Of a DNA stretch of 26,687 nucleotides, positions 1-7,801 are shown piece after piece. Source of the stretch: CANKHA01 sp040877285 (GTDB lineage Bacteria > Pseudomonadota > Alphaproteobacteria > Rhizobiales > Xanthobacteraceae). The stretch lies in assembly GCA_040877285.1 (NCBI GenBank), contig JBBDNZ010000085.1, positions 1 through 26,687 of the forward strand, in the 5' to 3' direction. Each line of letters opens with the position of its first letter. The stretch's first letter is position 1. Under the pieces are notes generated by a model that made no database searches, was not told the DNA's origin, and saw only the letters and a list, made by a program, of their open reading frames with translations. A program made the position numbers and the translations under genes.

Positions 1-144
1 GCAAGCGAGCTTGACGATCTGCTCCGGCGCGCGCTCCACCGCGTCTCGGTAAAGGATGCGGTGAGCGAAGTGGCGGACGCGACCGGTGTTTCCCGCCGCG
101 ACGTCTATCAGCGCGCCCTGGCGCTGACGAAGGACGATAAATGA
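1..144 (+). CDS. rsmI: 16S rRNA (cytidine-2'-O)-methyltransferase, C-terminal end (partial)
   Basis: The frame is open from the first base of the window and ends at TGA 142-144, giving the last 47 residues of a longer protein. The tail contains SVKDAVSEVADATGVSRR followed by a short helix ending in LALTKDDK. This is the helix-turn-helix-like C-terminus typical of RsmI, which 2'-O-methylates C1402 of 16S rRNA. The catalytic SAM-binding domain lies outside the window. The stop overlaps the yraN start by four bases (ATGA), and rsmI-yraN-gshB is a common alphaproteobacterial order, which supports the call. Only the end is visible, so the identification rests on this tail and on its neighbours. 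Confidence 0.8.
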   Translation, partial: ASELDDLLRRALHRVSVKDAVSEVADATGVSRRDVYQRALALTKDDK

Positions 145-554
145 CGCGGCGCGGCGCACCTTCCAAGCTTGGGCCCGGCGTCGCCGGTCCGCAAGCCGCG
201 CGCCAGGTCGCCTTCCGCCTCGGGCTTTCGGCGGAAAGCCGCGCCGCGGCCTTCCTGGTCGCCAAGGGCTTTCGCATTCTGGCGCGGCGCTGGCGCAGTC
301 CCGCAGGCGAAATCGACATCGTGGCGCGGCGGCGTCATCTCTTGATCTTCGTCGAGGTCAAGGCGCGCGACAATCTGGACGAGGCCGCCGAATCGGTGAC
401 GCCGCGGCAAAAGCGCCGTATCGCCGCCGCCGCCGAAGTCTGGCTCGCCGCCCATCCCGACGATCCGGTGCATGACGTGCGTTTCGATGCCATGCTGGTC
501 GCGCCGGGGCGCATGCCGCGCCATATTCCCGCAGCCTTCGAGGTGGAGACGTGA
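141..554 (+). CDS. yraN: YraN / UPF0102 family endonuclease-like protein
   Basis: This 137-residue protein has the size and motifs of the UPF0102 (YraN) family, which has a restriction-endonuclease-like PD-(D/E)XK fold. The core is visible as GEIDIVARR around residues 56-64 and FVEVKAR around 70-76. Asp59 and the Glu72-x-Lys74 pair would be the metal-binding site. Family members have been suggested to act in DNA processing, but the substrate is not settled. The start is ATG 141, which overlaps the rsmI stop and is preceded by AAGGA about seven bases upstream. The stop TGA 552-554 overlaps the gshB start, so rsmI-yraN-gshB looks like one translationally coupled unit. The first ~20 residues are basic and poorly conserved, as is usual for the family. 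Confidence 0.9.
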   Translation: MTRRGAPSKLGPGVAGPQAARQVAFRLGLSAESRAAAFLVAKGFRILARRWRSPAGEIDIVARRRHLLIFVEVKARDNLDEAAESVTPRQKRRIAAAAEVWLAAHPDDPVHDVRFDAMLVAPGRMPRHIPAAFEVET

Positions 555-1492
555 TGCTCAAAGTCGCCACGCAGATGGACCCGATCGAGCGGATCAACAT
601 CCGCGGCGATTCCACCTTCGCGCTGCTCTTGGAGGCGCAGGCGCGCGGGCATGCGCTTTGCTATTACACGCCCGACAAGCTCGCCATGCGCGACGGAAGA
701 GTTTTTGCCGCCGTGCGCCCGCTGAAAGTGCGCGACACCGAAGGCGATCATTTCACGCTGGGAGAAGCAAGGCGCGCGGAATTGACCGAATTCGACGTGG
801 TGCTGTTGCGCCAGGACCCGCCCTTCGATCTCAATTACATCACCACCACGCACCTGTTGGAGCGCATCCATCCCAAGACGCTGGTGGTCAACGACCCGGC
901 GCATGTGCGCAATGCGCCGGAAAAAATGTTCGTCACCGAATTTGCCGAGCTGATGCCGCCCACCCTGCTCACCCGCGATTTGGCCGAGATCAAGGCGTTT
1001 CGCGCCGAGCACGGCGACATCGTGATGAAGCCGCTCTACGGCAAAGGCGGCGAGGCGGTGTTTCTGGTGGAGAAGGAAGACCCCAATTTTGCCTCGCTCT
1101 TCGATTTTTTCTCCGCGACGTTCCGCGAAGCCTGGGTGAACCAGAAATTCCTGCCCGCCGTGCGGCAAGGCGACAAGCGCATCATCCTGGTGGACGGCGA
1201 ATTTGCCGGCGCGGTCAACCGCGTGCCGGCGGCCGACGATATCCGCTCCAACATGGTGCGCGGCGGCACGGCCAAGGCCACGGAACTCACCGCGCGCGAG
1301 CGCGACATCTGCGCGCGGCTCGGCCCGGCTTTACGCGAGCGTGGGCTATTGTTTGTCGGCATCGACGTGATCGACGGCTGGCTGACCGAGATCAACGTCA
1401 CCTCGCCGACGGGAATTCGCGCGATTAAGAATCTCGGCGGGCCGGACATCGCGGCGATGGTGTGGGATAGGATCGAGCGGAAGCGGCGTTGA
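554..1492 (+). CDS. gshB: Glutathione synthetase
   Basis: GshB joins gamma-glutamylcysteine and glycine with ATP, the last step of glutathione synthesis in the cytosol. The 312-residue protein has the usual length. Its N-terminus (QMDPIERINIRGDSTFAL) matches the family's substrate-domain signature. The ATP-grasp part includes VMKPLYGKGGEAVF (residues 157-170, lysine 159 for ATP) and DVIDGWLTEINVTSPTGIR near 271-289, which carries the metal-binding Glu and Asn. A GTG at 551 is in frame, but ATG 554 is preferred: GGAG at 545-548 is correctly spaced for it, and the family starts with M-LKVA. The gene overlaps the yraN stop by one base. The next gene converges from the other strand, 14 bases away. 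Confidence 0.95.
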   Translation: MLKVATQMDPIERINIRGDSTFALLLEAQARGHALCYYTPDKLAMRDGRVFAAVRPLKVRDTEGDHFTLGEARRAELTEFDVVLLRQDPPFDLNYITTTHLLERIHPKTLVVNDPAHVRNAPEKMFVTEFAELMPPTLLTRDLAEIKAFRAEHGDIVMKPLYGKGGEAVFLVEKEDPNFASLFDFFSATFREAWVNQKFLPAVRQGDKRIILVDGEFAGAVNRVPAADDIRSNMVRGGTAKATELTARERDICARLGPALRERGLLFVGIDVIDGWLTEINVTSPTGIRAIKNLGGPDIAAMVWDRIERKRR

Positions 1493-1506
1493 GTAATTTC
1501 ATTAAA

Positions 1507-2595
1507 CTAGTGCGGTGCGGACTTAAGCAAAAAGTCGAAAATCCAATTTCCGGCAATTGACATAAGCAGCGCGCTGACGACAGATAAGGAGATTTTCACC
1601 GCTGAATTTTTCCTCCTTTGATCCCAAGCTTGTTTTTGGACAACTGACCGATTTGTCAAAAGAACAAAGCTTCGCGAGCCTCCCTCTGCGGCACCCGAAA
1701 TAAGTGCGCCTACGATAGAGCTTCCAACAAGCGCTATAATAACAAACACGAAGCCAAAGAATGTGTACTTAGGAGTTGGGTCTAAAGCTAAAATCCGTAG
1801 GAGCATCTGGCCCTGTTGCGCAAGTTGCTCAAGCGTGGTTGCGGTTTTGAGGGAGAGCTCTCTTGCAGGAGCAAAGAACTCAACAACTCGCTGCACGATC
1901 AAAAAAATAGAAGTGGAAATGGTGGCGCAAAAAAGAGCGACACCGGACAAAAAGCCGAGAAAGGCAGAATGGTGGCGGATAAATTCTCGCCACGGGGGAT
2001 CGGACTTAAACAGTGTACTTAGATGACCAGTTAGCAGGGAGTCGATGTCCGTTCCCCATGTTCTGTCCGTATGACTGATTCGTAATGTCACTCCCTCGTT
2101 GAACATCCTTCTCCTGCCTGCAATAGTAGCCTCGATAAAATCAAATTCTAACTCCTCAAAGCGACCGCGGCTAAAGAAGCTCACGTCTATCTGCTGTTTC
2201 TCCGGATACTCTTTGTTTCTGAACTTGATTAGAAAAGTCCAACCGAGGTGCAATGAGCGTGACACCAGTGGTCGTACCTCAGTGTAAGACGTAAAGTCAG
2301 CAAATGAATTCAACAGAACGGATGAATCGTCGTCGTAGACAATGCGAGCAATAAACTGGACTAATGTTGCGTCATTTTGAGAAGAAACTCGCTGATCCAC
2401 AAGGTGATAGAGGTTTTCAACTTCGGCTTTGCCCAACTCAAATCTCTTAGGGATGTATCTTTGAATTGTTTGAGGGCGACCCAAAAGATCAGCGATGAAG
2501 TCCCGAAATTGGTCGGGCTCGCATGGGAGCATTACGGCCCCGTGGCTAGACTGATTCTCGGGAATAATTTCGGGCTCTGATTTGCGCGGCGGCAT
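1507..2595 (-). CDS. Uncharacterised membrane protein, soluble N-terminal domain plus three C-terminal membrane helices
   Basis: I do not recognise this 362-residue protein. Residues 1-205 look soluble and mixed alpha/beta, with strand-like stretches (GWTFLIKF at 118-125, QIDVSFFS at 135-142) and a motif ISHTDRTWGTDIDSLL at 173-188. Three hydrophobic segments follow at about 211-235, 278-300 and 333-356. A 42-residue loop lies between the first two, and a basic loop (KQAWDQRRKN) precedes the third. There is no signal peptide, so the N-terminal domain is probably cytosolic. The start is ATG 2593-2595 with an AGG-type ribosome binding site. Base composition is clearly more AT-rich than the neighbours, and codons often end in A or T, which points to horizontal acquisition. 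It has its own promoter. It could be an orphan sensor or effector, but nothing in the sequence fixes a function. Confidence 0.75.
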   Translation of the reverse strand: MPPRKSEPEIIPENQSSHGAVMLPCEPDQFRDFIADLLGRPQTIQRYIPKRFELGKAEVENLYHLVDQRVSSQNDATLVQFIARIVYDDDSSVLLNSFADFTSYTEVRPLVSRSLHLGWTFLIKFRNKEYPEKQQIDVSFFSRGRFEELEFDFIEATIAGRRRMFNEGVTLRISHTDRTWGTDIDSLLTGHLSTLFKSDPPWREFIRHHSAFLGFLSGVALFCATISTSIFLIVQRVVEFFAPARELSLKTATTLEQLAQQGQMLLRILALDPTPKYTFFGFVFVIIALVGSSIVGALISGAAEGGSRSFVLLTNRSVVQKQAWDQRRKNSAVKISLSVVSALLMSIAGNWIFDFLLKSAPH

Positions 2596-2628
2596 TTTTG
2601 CACCTATCCCCGGAAATATCTCACTATC

Positions 2629-2656
2629 ATAATAGTATTTCGGCTCTGTTTGTAAA
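2629..2656 (-). promoter_or_regulatory. Predicted sigma-70-type promoter of the orphan membrane-protein gene
   Basis: On the reverse strand there is TTTACA (complement of 2651-2656), a 16-base spacer, and TATTAT (complement of 2629-2634). These are close to the -35 and -10 consensus and lie in an AT-rich patch that stands out from the surrounding DNA. Transcription would start near 2622, leaving a leader of about 27 bases before the ATG at 2595. The promoter begins directly after the stop of the upstream DUF5996 gene (2659), so the membrane-protein gene can be expressed on its own. It is a prediction from sequence only. Confidence 0.55.
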
Positions 2657-2658
2657 GT

Positions 2659-3612
2659 TTAGTGCAGCTCGAAGCCTCTAATGATATTTCGTTCCAGCAA
2701 TTCACGGTCCCACTTCCCGCGGTCCGCCGCCGCCTCATACGTCGCCTGCAAAAATTCCAGCAGCGTGTCGTCGGGCGTCGCCGATTGCGCCACCGTGTCA
2801 TAGGGCAGCACGAATTCGCCGAGCGCGCTGTCGTAATGCGCTTCCTGCGGCCGCACCTTCGCTTGTGCGAATCCTTCCGGCTCCGGATAGGCATAGGCAT
2901 AGAACGCCGGCTTGCCGAAGCCGCCGTTGCCCGGCCAGAAACCCGCGCTGCTCACCTCGTGCGAATAGGCCTCCTGCATCACCCATTGCCCGACATTCGG
3001 CGCGGCGCGCATGATCGGCGGCGCGGCGCGGCCGGAAAAGCGCGTCACCGCCAGGTCGAAGCTGCCCCAGAAGAAATGCACCGGGCTGCATTTGCCGAGG
3101 AACGGCGAGCGGAAGTTTTTGAATACGCGGTCAACCTGGACGAGCTGCCGCCAGAAGGTGTGCGCGGCCTTCGCGTCATAGGACGCATGAACATTGTCCG
3201 CGTCGAACGGAATGGCGTCGGGGATTTCCACCGGCATGGTCCAGATGCGGACCTCGACGCCGAGCGCGCGCAGGTGGCGCATGACCTCATGGTAAAAATC
3301 CGCCACCGTGCGCGGAACGAGCGCGAGCTGCTCCTGCCGTCCATCGCTCATACGGATGAGCAAGCGATGATCGATGAAATCGAAATCGATCTGCACATAC
3401 TGCCCCCGATACGGCATCGGCGAGGTGGTCAGCCCGCGCGCGGTCACATAGAGCGCCACCTGCCACCAGTGGTTCACGTGCGGGGCCAGCGCCAGCCGTA
3501 CCTTGCCCACCACCTGCGTCCACAGCTGCAACGTCGCGCAGGTATCCGCCCAGCCGGAATAATCGAGTTGGGGCCAAGGCTTAGGGCCAGGGGCAGACAG
3601 CGGAGCGGCCAT
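2659..3612 (-). CDS. DUF5996 family protein
   Basis: This 317-residue protein has the pattern of the DUF5996 family, which has no assigned function. Recognisable pieces are WPQLDYSGWADTCATLQLWTQ near the start, then LAPHVNHWWQVALYVTARGL, a short strand-rich stretch (YVQIDFDFIDHRLLIR), and further on SPVHFFWGSFDLAVTRFSGR and GFWPGNGG. Family members repeat the NHWW and SPVHFFWGSFDLA blocks. It has no signal peptide or membrane segment and is probably cytosolic. ATG 3610-3612 is chosen over the in-frame TTG one codon upstream. It is transcribed away from comM. Together with the next gene on the same strand it separates gshB from comM. Composition is GC-rich, unlike that of its downstream neighbour, so the two were probably not acquired together. 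Confidence 0.8.
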   Translation of the reverse strand: MAAPLSAPGPKPWPQLDYSGWADTCATLQLWTQVVGKVRLALAPHVNHWWQVALYVTARGLTTSPMPYRGQYVQIDFDFIDHRLLIRMSDGRQEQLALVPRTVADFYHEVMRHLRALGVEVRIWTMPVEIPDAIPFDADNVHASYDAKAAHTFWRQLVQVDRVFKNFRSPFLGKCSPVHFFWGSFDLAVTRFSGRAAPPIMRAAPNVGQWVMQEAYSHEVSSAGFWPGNGGFGKPAFYAYAYPEPEGFAQAKVRPQEAHYDSALGEFVLPYDTVAQSATPDDTLLEFLQATYEAAADRGKWDRELLERNIIRGFELH

Positions 3613-3627
3613 CAATCTGTTCCCTAA

Positions 3628-3656
3628 TTGTTCTTGCCTTTTGCTTGGCGTAGTCT
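3628..3656 (+). promoter_or_regulatory. Possible weak promoter for comM
   Basis: TTGTTC (3628-3633) and TAGTCT (3651-3656) are separated by exactly 17 bases. They lie in the short divergent gap between the DUF5996 gene and comM, about 30 bases before the comM ATG. Each hexamer matches the sigma-70 consensus only partly, so this is a tentative call supported mainly by spacing and position. Confidence 0.25.
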
Positions 3657-3684
3657 AGTCTTTGCACAGGCAGGGGCAGCCGGC

Positions 3685-5223
3685 ATGGTTCAGCGCGTAT
3701 CCACCGTTGCGTTCGAGGGCATAGAAGCCCGGGCGGTCGACGTCCAGGTGCAGGTGGCGCCGGGGCTGCCGGCCTTCCATGTGGTCGGCCTGCCGGACAA
3801 GGCGGTGTCCGAAGCGCGCGAACGGGTGCGCGCCGCGCTGGTCGCCTCCGGGCTGGCGCTGCCGTCGCGCCGTATCACTCTCAATCTCGCCCCGGCCGAC
3901 CTGCCGAAGGAAGGCAGCCATTACGACCTTCCCATCGCGCTCGGGCTGATGGCGGCGATCGGCGCCATTCCGCATGACGCGCTTTCCGGCTTCACGGTCT
4001 TGGGCGAGTTGGGCCTCGACGGCTCCATCGCGCCGGTGGCGGGCGTGCTGCCTGCCGCCATTGCCGCCAATGGGCGCGGCGAAGGGCTGATCTGCCCCTA
4101 TGCCTGCGGGCCGGAAGCGGCCTGGGCCAGCCCGGATATCGAGATCGTCGCGGCGTCTTCGCTCATCCAGCTCGCCAATCATTTCAAGGGCACGCAGGTG
4201 CTCAACCGGCCGCAGCCGAAAATTCGCGAGGTCGAGGAAACCCCGCTCGATCTCGCCGACATCAAGGGTCAGGAGAGCGCCAAGCGCGCGCTCGAAGTCG
4301 CCGCCGCGGGCGGGCATAACCTGTTGATGGTCGGCCCGCCCGGCGCGGGCAAATCCATGCTGGCGGCGCGGCTGCCGTCCCTCCTGCCGCCGCTGACGCC
4401 GGCCGAATTGCTCGAAGTCTCCATGGTTTCTTCCGTCGCCGGGGAAATTGCCGAAGGCGCGCTGACCAACCGCCGCCCGTTCCGCAGCCCGCATCATTCC
4501 GCCAGCATGGCCGCGCTGGTCGGCGGCGGCTTGCGCGCGCGGCCGGGAGAAATTTCGCTGGCGCATCACGGCGTGCTGTTTCTCGACGAGCTGCCGGAAT
4601 TCCAGCCGCAGGTGCTCGATTCGCTGCGTCAGCCGCTGGAGAGCGGCGAGGTCGCCATCTCGCGCGCCAATCACCGCATCACCTATCCGGCGCGCTTCAT
4701 GCTGGTGGCGGCCATGAATCCCTGCCGCTGCGGGCGCGCCAACGACCCGAGCTTCTCCTGCCGGCGCGGGCCGAATATCCGTTGCGCCGCCGAATATCAG
4801 GGGCGGCTGTCCGGGCCGCTGCTCGACCGCATCGATCTGCATATCGAGGTGCCCGCCGTCACCGCCGCCGATCTCATCCTGCCGCCGCCCGCCGAGGGCA
4901 GCCGCGAAGTGGCCGCGCGCGTGGCGCGTGCGCGCGAAATCCAGGCGCAGCGTTACGCCGCGCTGGGTTTTCCCGGCATGCGCACTAATGCGGAAGCAAG
5001 CAGTCCCGTGCTGGAAGACGTGGCGCGCCCCGACGCCGCCGGGCTTGCGCTGTTGCGCGACGCCGCCGACGCCATGCGGCTGTCCGCGCGCGGCTATCAC
5101 CGCGTGCTGCGGGTGGCGCGCACGCTGGCCGATCTCGACGGCGCCGACAAGGTCGGCCGCCTGCATCTCGCCGAAGCTTTGTCCTACCGCGCCATGGCTG
5201 ACGAGATCCGCCGCGCCGCTTGA
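3685..5223 (+). CDS. comM: YifB/ComM family Mg-chelatase-like AAA+ ATPase
   Basis: ComM is a hexameric AAA+ helicase that promotes branch migration during natural transformation; many non-competent bacteria also keep it. The 512-residue protein has the N-terminal ChlI-like domain (QRVSTVAFEGIEARAVDVQV; GLPAFHVVGLPDKAVSEARE). The ATPase core has Walker A GPPGAGKS (217-224) and Walker B VLFLDE (297-302). The cysteine cluster NPCRCGR...C...C (Cys347, 349, 359, 367) fits a small zinc-binding insert. GPLLDRIDLHIEVP follows at 377-390, and the C-terminus is the Mg-chelatase C domain. ATG 3685 is chosen because homologues begin with the M-x-RV-T-A-GI-A pattern and GGGG precedes it; the open frame extends further upstream without homology. 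The gene converges on the bicupin gene with 22 bases between stops. Confidence 0.93.
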   Translation: MVQRVSTVAFEGIEARAVDVQVQVAPGLPAFHVVGLPDKAVSEARERVRAALVASGLALPSRRITLNLAPADLPKEGSHYDLPIALGLMAAIGAIPHDALSGFTVLGELGLDGSIAPVAGVLPAAIAANGRGEGLICPYACGPEAAWASPDIEIVAASSLIQLANHFKGTQVLNRPQPKIREVEETPLDLADIKGQESAKRALEVAAAGGHNLLMVGPPGAGKSMLAARLPSLLPPLTPAELLEVSMVSSVAGEIAEGALTNRRPFRSPHHSASMAALVGGGLRARPGEISLAHHGVLFLDELPEFQPQVLDSLRQPLESGEVAISRANHRITYPARFMLVAAMNPCRCGRANDPSFSCRRGPNIRCAAEYQGRLSGPLLDRIDLHIEVPAVTAADLILPPPAEGSREVAARVARAREIQAQRYAALGFPGMRTNAEASSPVLEDVARPDAAGLALLRDAADAMRLSARGYHRVLRVARTLADLDGADKVGRLHLAEALSYRAMADEIRRAA

Positions 5224-5245
5224 ACACGCGCGGCATGGCAACCAG

Positions 5246-6469
5246 CTACATCACGTCGCCCGGCTCGTCGGCGGATTCGCCTTCGTACCATTCCGGCTTC
5301 ATCCGGTTGGCGATGCCTTCGGCTTTCAAGGCCTCGGTGAATTCCTTGCGGATGGCCGGATCTTCCTCGTGATAGGGAATGGCGCTGCCGCCTTTCTTCA
5401 GATCGATGGCGCCATAATCCATCAGCTGCTCGCCGGGGACGCCGGCCTTGCGCGCGCGCTGATTGTTCGGGCCGTGCCAGGCGGTCACCCGCAGGCCCTC
5501 CCTGCCGGTGCCGAAATGCTGGTGGAACCAGTCGCCGCTCATCGGCGCGGCGGAGACGAGACCGACGGGTTCGTAATCCTGCCGCAACACCTTGTCCGCT
5601 TTGCCGCTTTCCCAAGGTTTCGTGCCAAGGACTTCCGGCCAGGTATAAGTGTAGCCCTTGCCCTTGATGCAAACGAGCACGGCGGCGGAGGCGTGCTTAT
5701 GCGCCTTGGAATAGCGCCCGGCCTCGTGCTGGCCGATCCAGAGATAGAACCGGTTATTCGCCATCAACGGCTCCATCCGCCGGTAGCCGGGCGAACGGCG
5801 ATTGTCGAGCGGCAGCTCGGCGTTGACGATGTCGGGAATGAGATTGGTGCGCCGCATCGCCAGCCCGCGGATCGGATCGGGCTCGATGTCGTCGTTCGGC
5901 TTGAAGAAATCTTCCGCGCCGGAAAAGCGATCTCGGAAAGCATAGGGGCAGTTGAAGATGAAGTCCGGATTGTCGATCAGGTTCATGACGTTCGGCGCCG
6001 AGGTCCCGCACAAGAGGAGCGCGGGCGAGCTCGCCGCATTGACGAAACGATGGAACGCATTGAGCGGGATCGCGAACAACGACCCCTTCTGCCATTCGAA
6101 GACGTGACGCTTGGCCTGGCCTTCCTGCCAAACCTCGGTGCTGCCGCGCCCTTCGACGACAAGCACCACCTTTTCATACATATGCCGTTCGATATTGAGC
6201 GCGCCGGCGCCGGGCACCTCGACGACATACATGCCCCAGAGCCCCTCGGTGCCGTAGAGCTGAATGTATGAACCGCGCCCGCCGAGCCGCTTCCACGGCG
6301 CCATGGGAAGGTCTTGCACCCGGCGCACGCCGATGCCGCGATAGACCGGCACGCCCTCCGCCTCCATGAAGCGGTCATAGGGCATCTGCGGCCGCTTGAA
6401 CGTGCCAAAGCCGGCATTTTCGCCGGCTTTTGGTTCATGCCAGTGAACCTGGTCGGTCTTGTCGTGCAT
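5246..6469 (-). CDS. Bicupin-domain protein of unknown substrate
   Basis: This 407-residue protein contains two cupin-like barrels. The first spans roughly 86-156 (ERHMYEKVVLVVEGRGSTEV ... GSLFAIPLNAFHRFVN) and the second roughly 245-335 (AGRYSKAHKHASAAVLVCIK ... DWFHQHFGTGREGLRVTAWH). The second has a full set of likely metal ligands, His257-x-His259 and His316/His318. The first is less complete, with His96, Glu100 and His140. The layout resembles gentisate-dioxygenase-like bicupins, but I cannot name a substrate. The start is the ATG at 6467-6469 with AAGGAAG upstream; a longer in-frame extension lacks a binding site and any conserved sequence. It lies just downstream of a tricarboxylate-type binding protein, which suggests it may act on the imported compound. 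That link is inference. Confidence 0.8.
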   Translation of the reverse strand: MHDKTDQVHWHEPKAGENAGFGTFKRPQMPYDRFMEAEGVPVYRGIGVRRVQDLPMAPWKRLGGRGSYIQLYGTEGLWGMYVVEVPGAGALNIERHMYEKVVLVVEGRGSTEVWQEGQAKRHVFEWQKGSLFAIPLNAFHRFVNAASSPALLLCGTSAPNVMNLIDNPDFIFNCPYAFRDRFSGAEDFFKPNDDIEPDPIRGLAMRRTNLIPDIVNAELPLDNRRSPGYRRMEPLMANNRFYLWIGQHEAGRYSKAHKHASAAVLVCIKGKGYTYTWPEVLGTKPWESGKADKVLRQDYEPVGLVSAAPMSGDWFHQHFGTGREGLRVTAWHGPNNQRARKAGVPGEQLMDYGAIDLKKGGSAIPYHEEDPAIRKEFTEALKAEGIANRMKPEWYEGESADEPGDVM

Positions 6470-6539
6470 GGACTTCCTTTGCAGAAAGTATCGCGCTTGG
6501 CGCATGAACACGTTGGCGTGTCGGCGCCGCCCGCTTTGA

Positions 6540-6570
6540 TCTCCCCTCCACGCTTTTGGCGGAGGGGAGA
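6540..6570. repeat. Perfect 10-bp inverted repeat between the binding-protein and bicupin genes
   Basis: TCTCCCCTCC (6540-6549) pairs perfectly with GGAGGGGAGA (6561-6570) around an 11-base loop. The element lies in the 126-base gap between the TctC-type gene, which ends at 6596, and the bicupin gene, which starts at 6469; both are on the minus strand. Neither side has a T-run, so it is not a classic intrinsic terminator. It may stabilise or attenuate the shared message, or be a dispersed palindromic element. Confidence 0.6.
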
Positions 6571-6595
6571 ACGTCATCGTGAGCTCAACTTGGCT

Positions 6596-7657
6596 CTAGC
6601 CGCCACCGACAATTTTCTCCACGGATTTGAGTTGCTCCGGCGGCAGTTTGGAGATGTTGTCGATCAGCTTCAGAATCTCGTCGCCGCCGATCGGGCTCAC
6701 ATCGATGCCCATCTTTTCCGCCTCCTTCAGATATTCGGGATCCTTGTGTGTCGCCATGAAAGCGTCCTGCAACGCTTTGGCGCGCTCCGGCGGAACATCC
6801 GGGGGAGCGACGAAGGGCCGCGACAGCGTATAGGGAAGTTCCAGAAGCTCAATCAAGGCGCGATCCTTGTCGCTGCGTGCAAGCTCGCGCGCCGTCGGTG
6901 CATTCGGGAAGTCCGGGAACCGCGTGGCACGGCCGAAGACCAGGAGTACCTGCATTATGCCGTCCGGCTTGATCCAGTCAGGCTTGTTTGCTCTGACCGC
7001 CGATAATCCGACCGTGCGCCCCTCGATTTCGCCACGCTCCATGGCCAAGAAAAGCTGTGCGCTGTCGGTGTATCCGGTAATGAGCTTGATGTTGAAGCCA
7101 AGCATGTCCCGCAGCACCACGGGCATCACGTCGCTCGACGTGCCTGCGGCCGTGCTCCCGAGCACGATAGGCGGACCGCCGGGCTTTCGCGCCTCATCGA
7201 CCGACTTCACCTTGGCGTCCTTGCGCACGAGCAGTAGATAGGCATCGTTGCCGAAGCTCGACGAGGAGCCGAGCCAGATGAATTTGCGCGGATCGAATTG
7301 CACATTTTGATCGGACTTGAGGATGCCGAGCAGCGGCATATTGCGGGCGAAGATGCCGATCGACGTGCCGTCCTTCGGCGCCACATTATAGATGTAATTG
7401 GCGGCTTTCAGACTGCCGGCGCCCGGCATGTTCTGCACCACGACTGTGGGATTGCCGGGAATGTTCTTGCCGATGTATTTCGCCATCAGCCGTCCGTAGG
7501 TATCGTAGCCGCCACCCGGGCTGTAGCCGACGATCATGCTGATCTGCTTGCCCTTATAGAAGTCGCTCACCGAATCGGCGCGTGCCGATGCCGCCATCAA
7601 CATGCCGGCGATCATCGCCAAGGGCGCCGCCCATGCGACTAATCTGCTTTTTTTCAT
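6596..7657 (-). CDS. TctC/Bug family periplasmic substrate-binding protein
   Basis: This 353-residue protein is a solute receptor of the tripartite tricarboxylate transporter (TTT) family, which binds carboxylates in the periplasm. A signal peptide is visible: MKKSRLVAWAAPLAMIAGML, then a likely cleavage after ARA at residue 27. The mature start, DFYKGKQISMIVGYSPGGGYD, is the family's first strand and ligand-binding loop. NMPGAGSLKAANYIYNVAPK, GSTAAGTSSD and TGYTDSAQLFLAMERGEIEG are further family motifs. The start ATG 7655-7657 has a strong GGGGAGG upstream. No TctA or TctB membrane subunits are present nearby, so it is an orphan receptor, as is common for Bug proteins. The bicupin gene follows in the same direction after a hairpin. 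The ligand cannot be told from sequence. Confidence 0.9.
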   Translation of the reverse strand: MKKSRLVAWAAPLAMIAGMLMAASARADSVSDFYKGKQISMIVGYSPGGGYDTYGRLMAKYIGKNIPGNPTVVVQNMPGAGSLKAANYIYNVAPKDGTSIGIFARNMPLLGILKSDQNVQFDPRKFIWLGSSSSFGNDAYLLLVRKDAKVKSVDEARKPGGPPIVLGSTAAGTSSDVMPVVLRDMLGFNIKLITGYTDSAQLFLAMERGEIEGRTVGLSAVRANKPDWIKPDGIMQVLLVFGRATRFPDFPNAPTARELARSDKDRALIELLELPYTLSRPFVAPPDVPPERAKALQDAFMATHKDPEYLKEAEKMGIDVSPIGGDEILKLIDNISKLPPEQLKSVEKIVGGG

Positions 7658-7801
7658 AACGGTTTCCTCCCCTCATTTCGGCCGATACGAGCCGCAAGGG
7701 TAGCACCGCCCTGCTGCGCGACCGCCATCGGCGCTTATTGTCAACTACAGGGGGACAGGACGCAATATCGACCAAATGCCAAGATCAGGCGCAAAGTGGG
7801 A

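Noticed and set aside
1504..2665. Direct repeats (CTAGTGC / TTAGTGC) at the edges of the AT-rich gene as insertion-site duplications
   Set aside because: Only about six bases agree, which is expected by chance.
3655..5241. 528-codon open frame on the reverse strand of comM
   Set aside because: A shadow frame typical of GC-rich DNA; its composition is Arg/Gly/Ala/His-rich with no motifs, and comM is certain.
7739..7744. Perfect TTGACA on the minus strand upstream of the TctC gene
   Set aside because: No AT-rich -10 lies 16-18 bases downstream; the region there is GC-rich.
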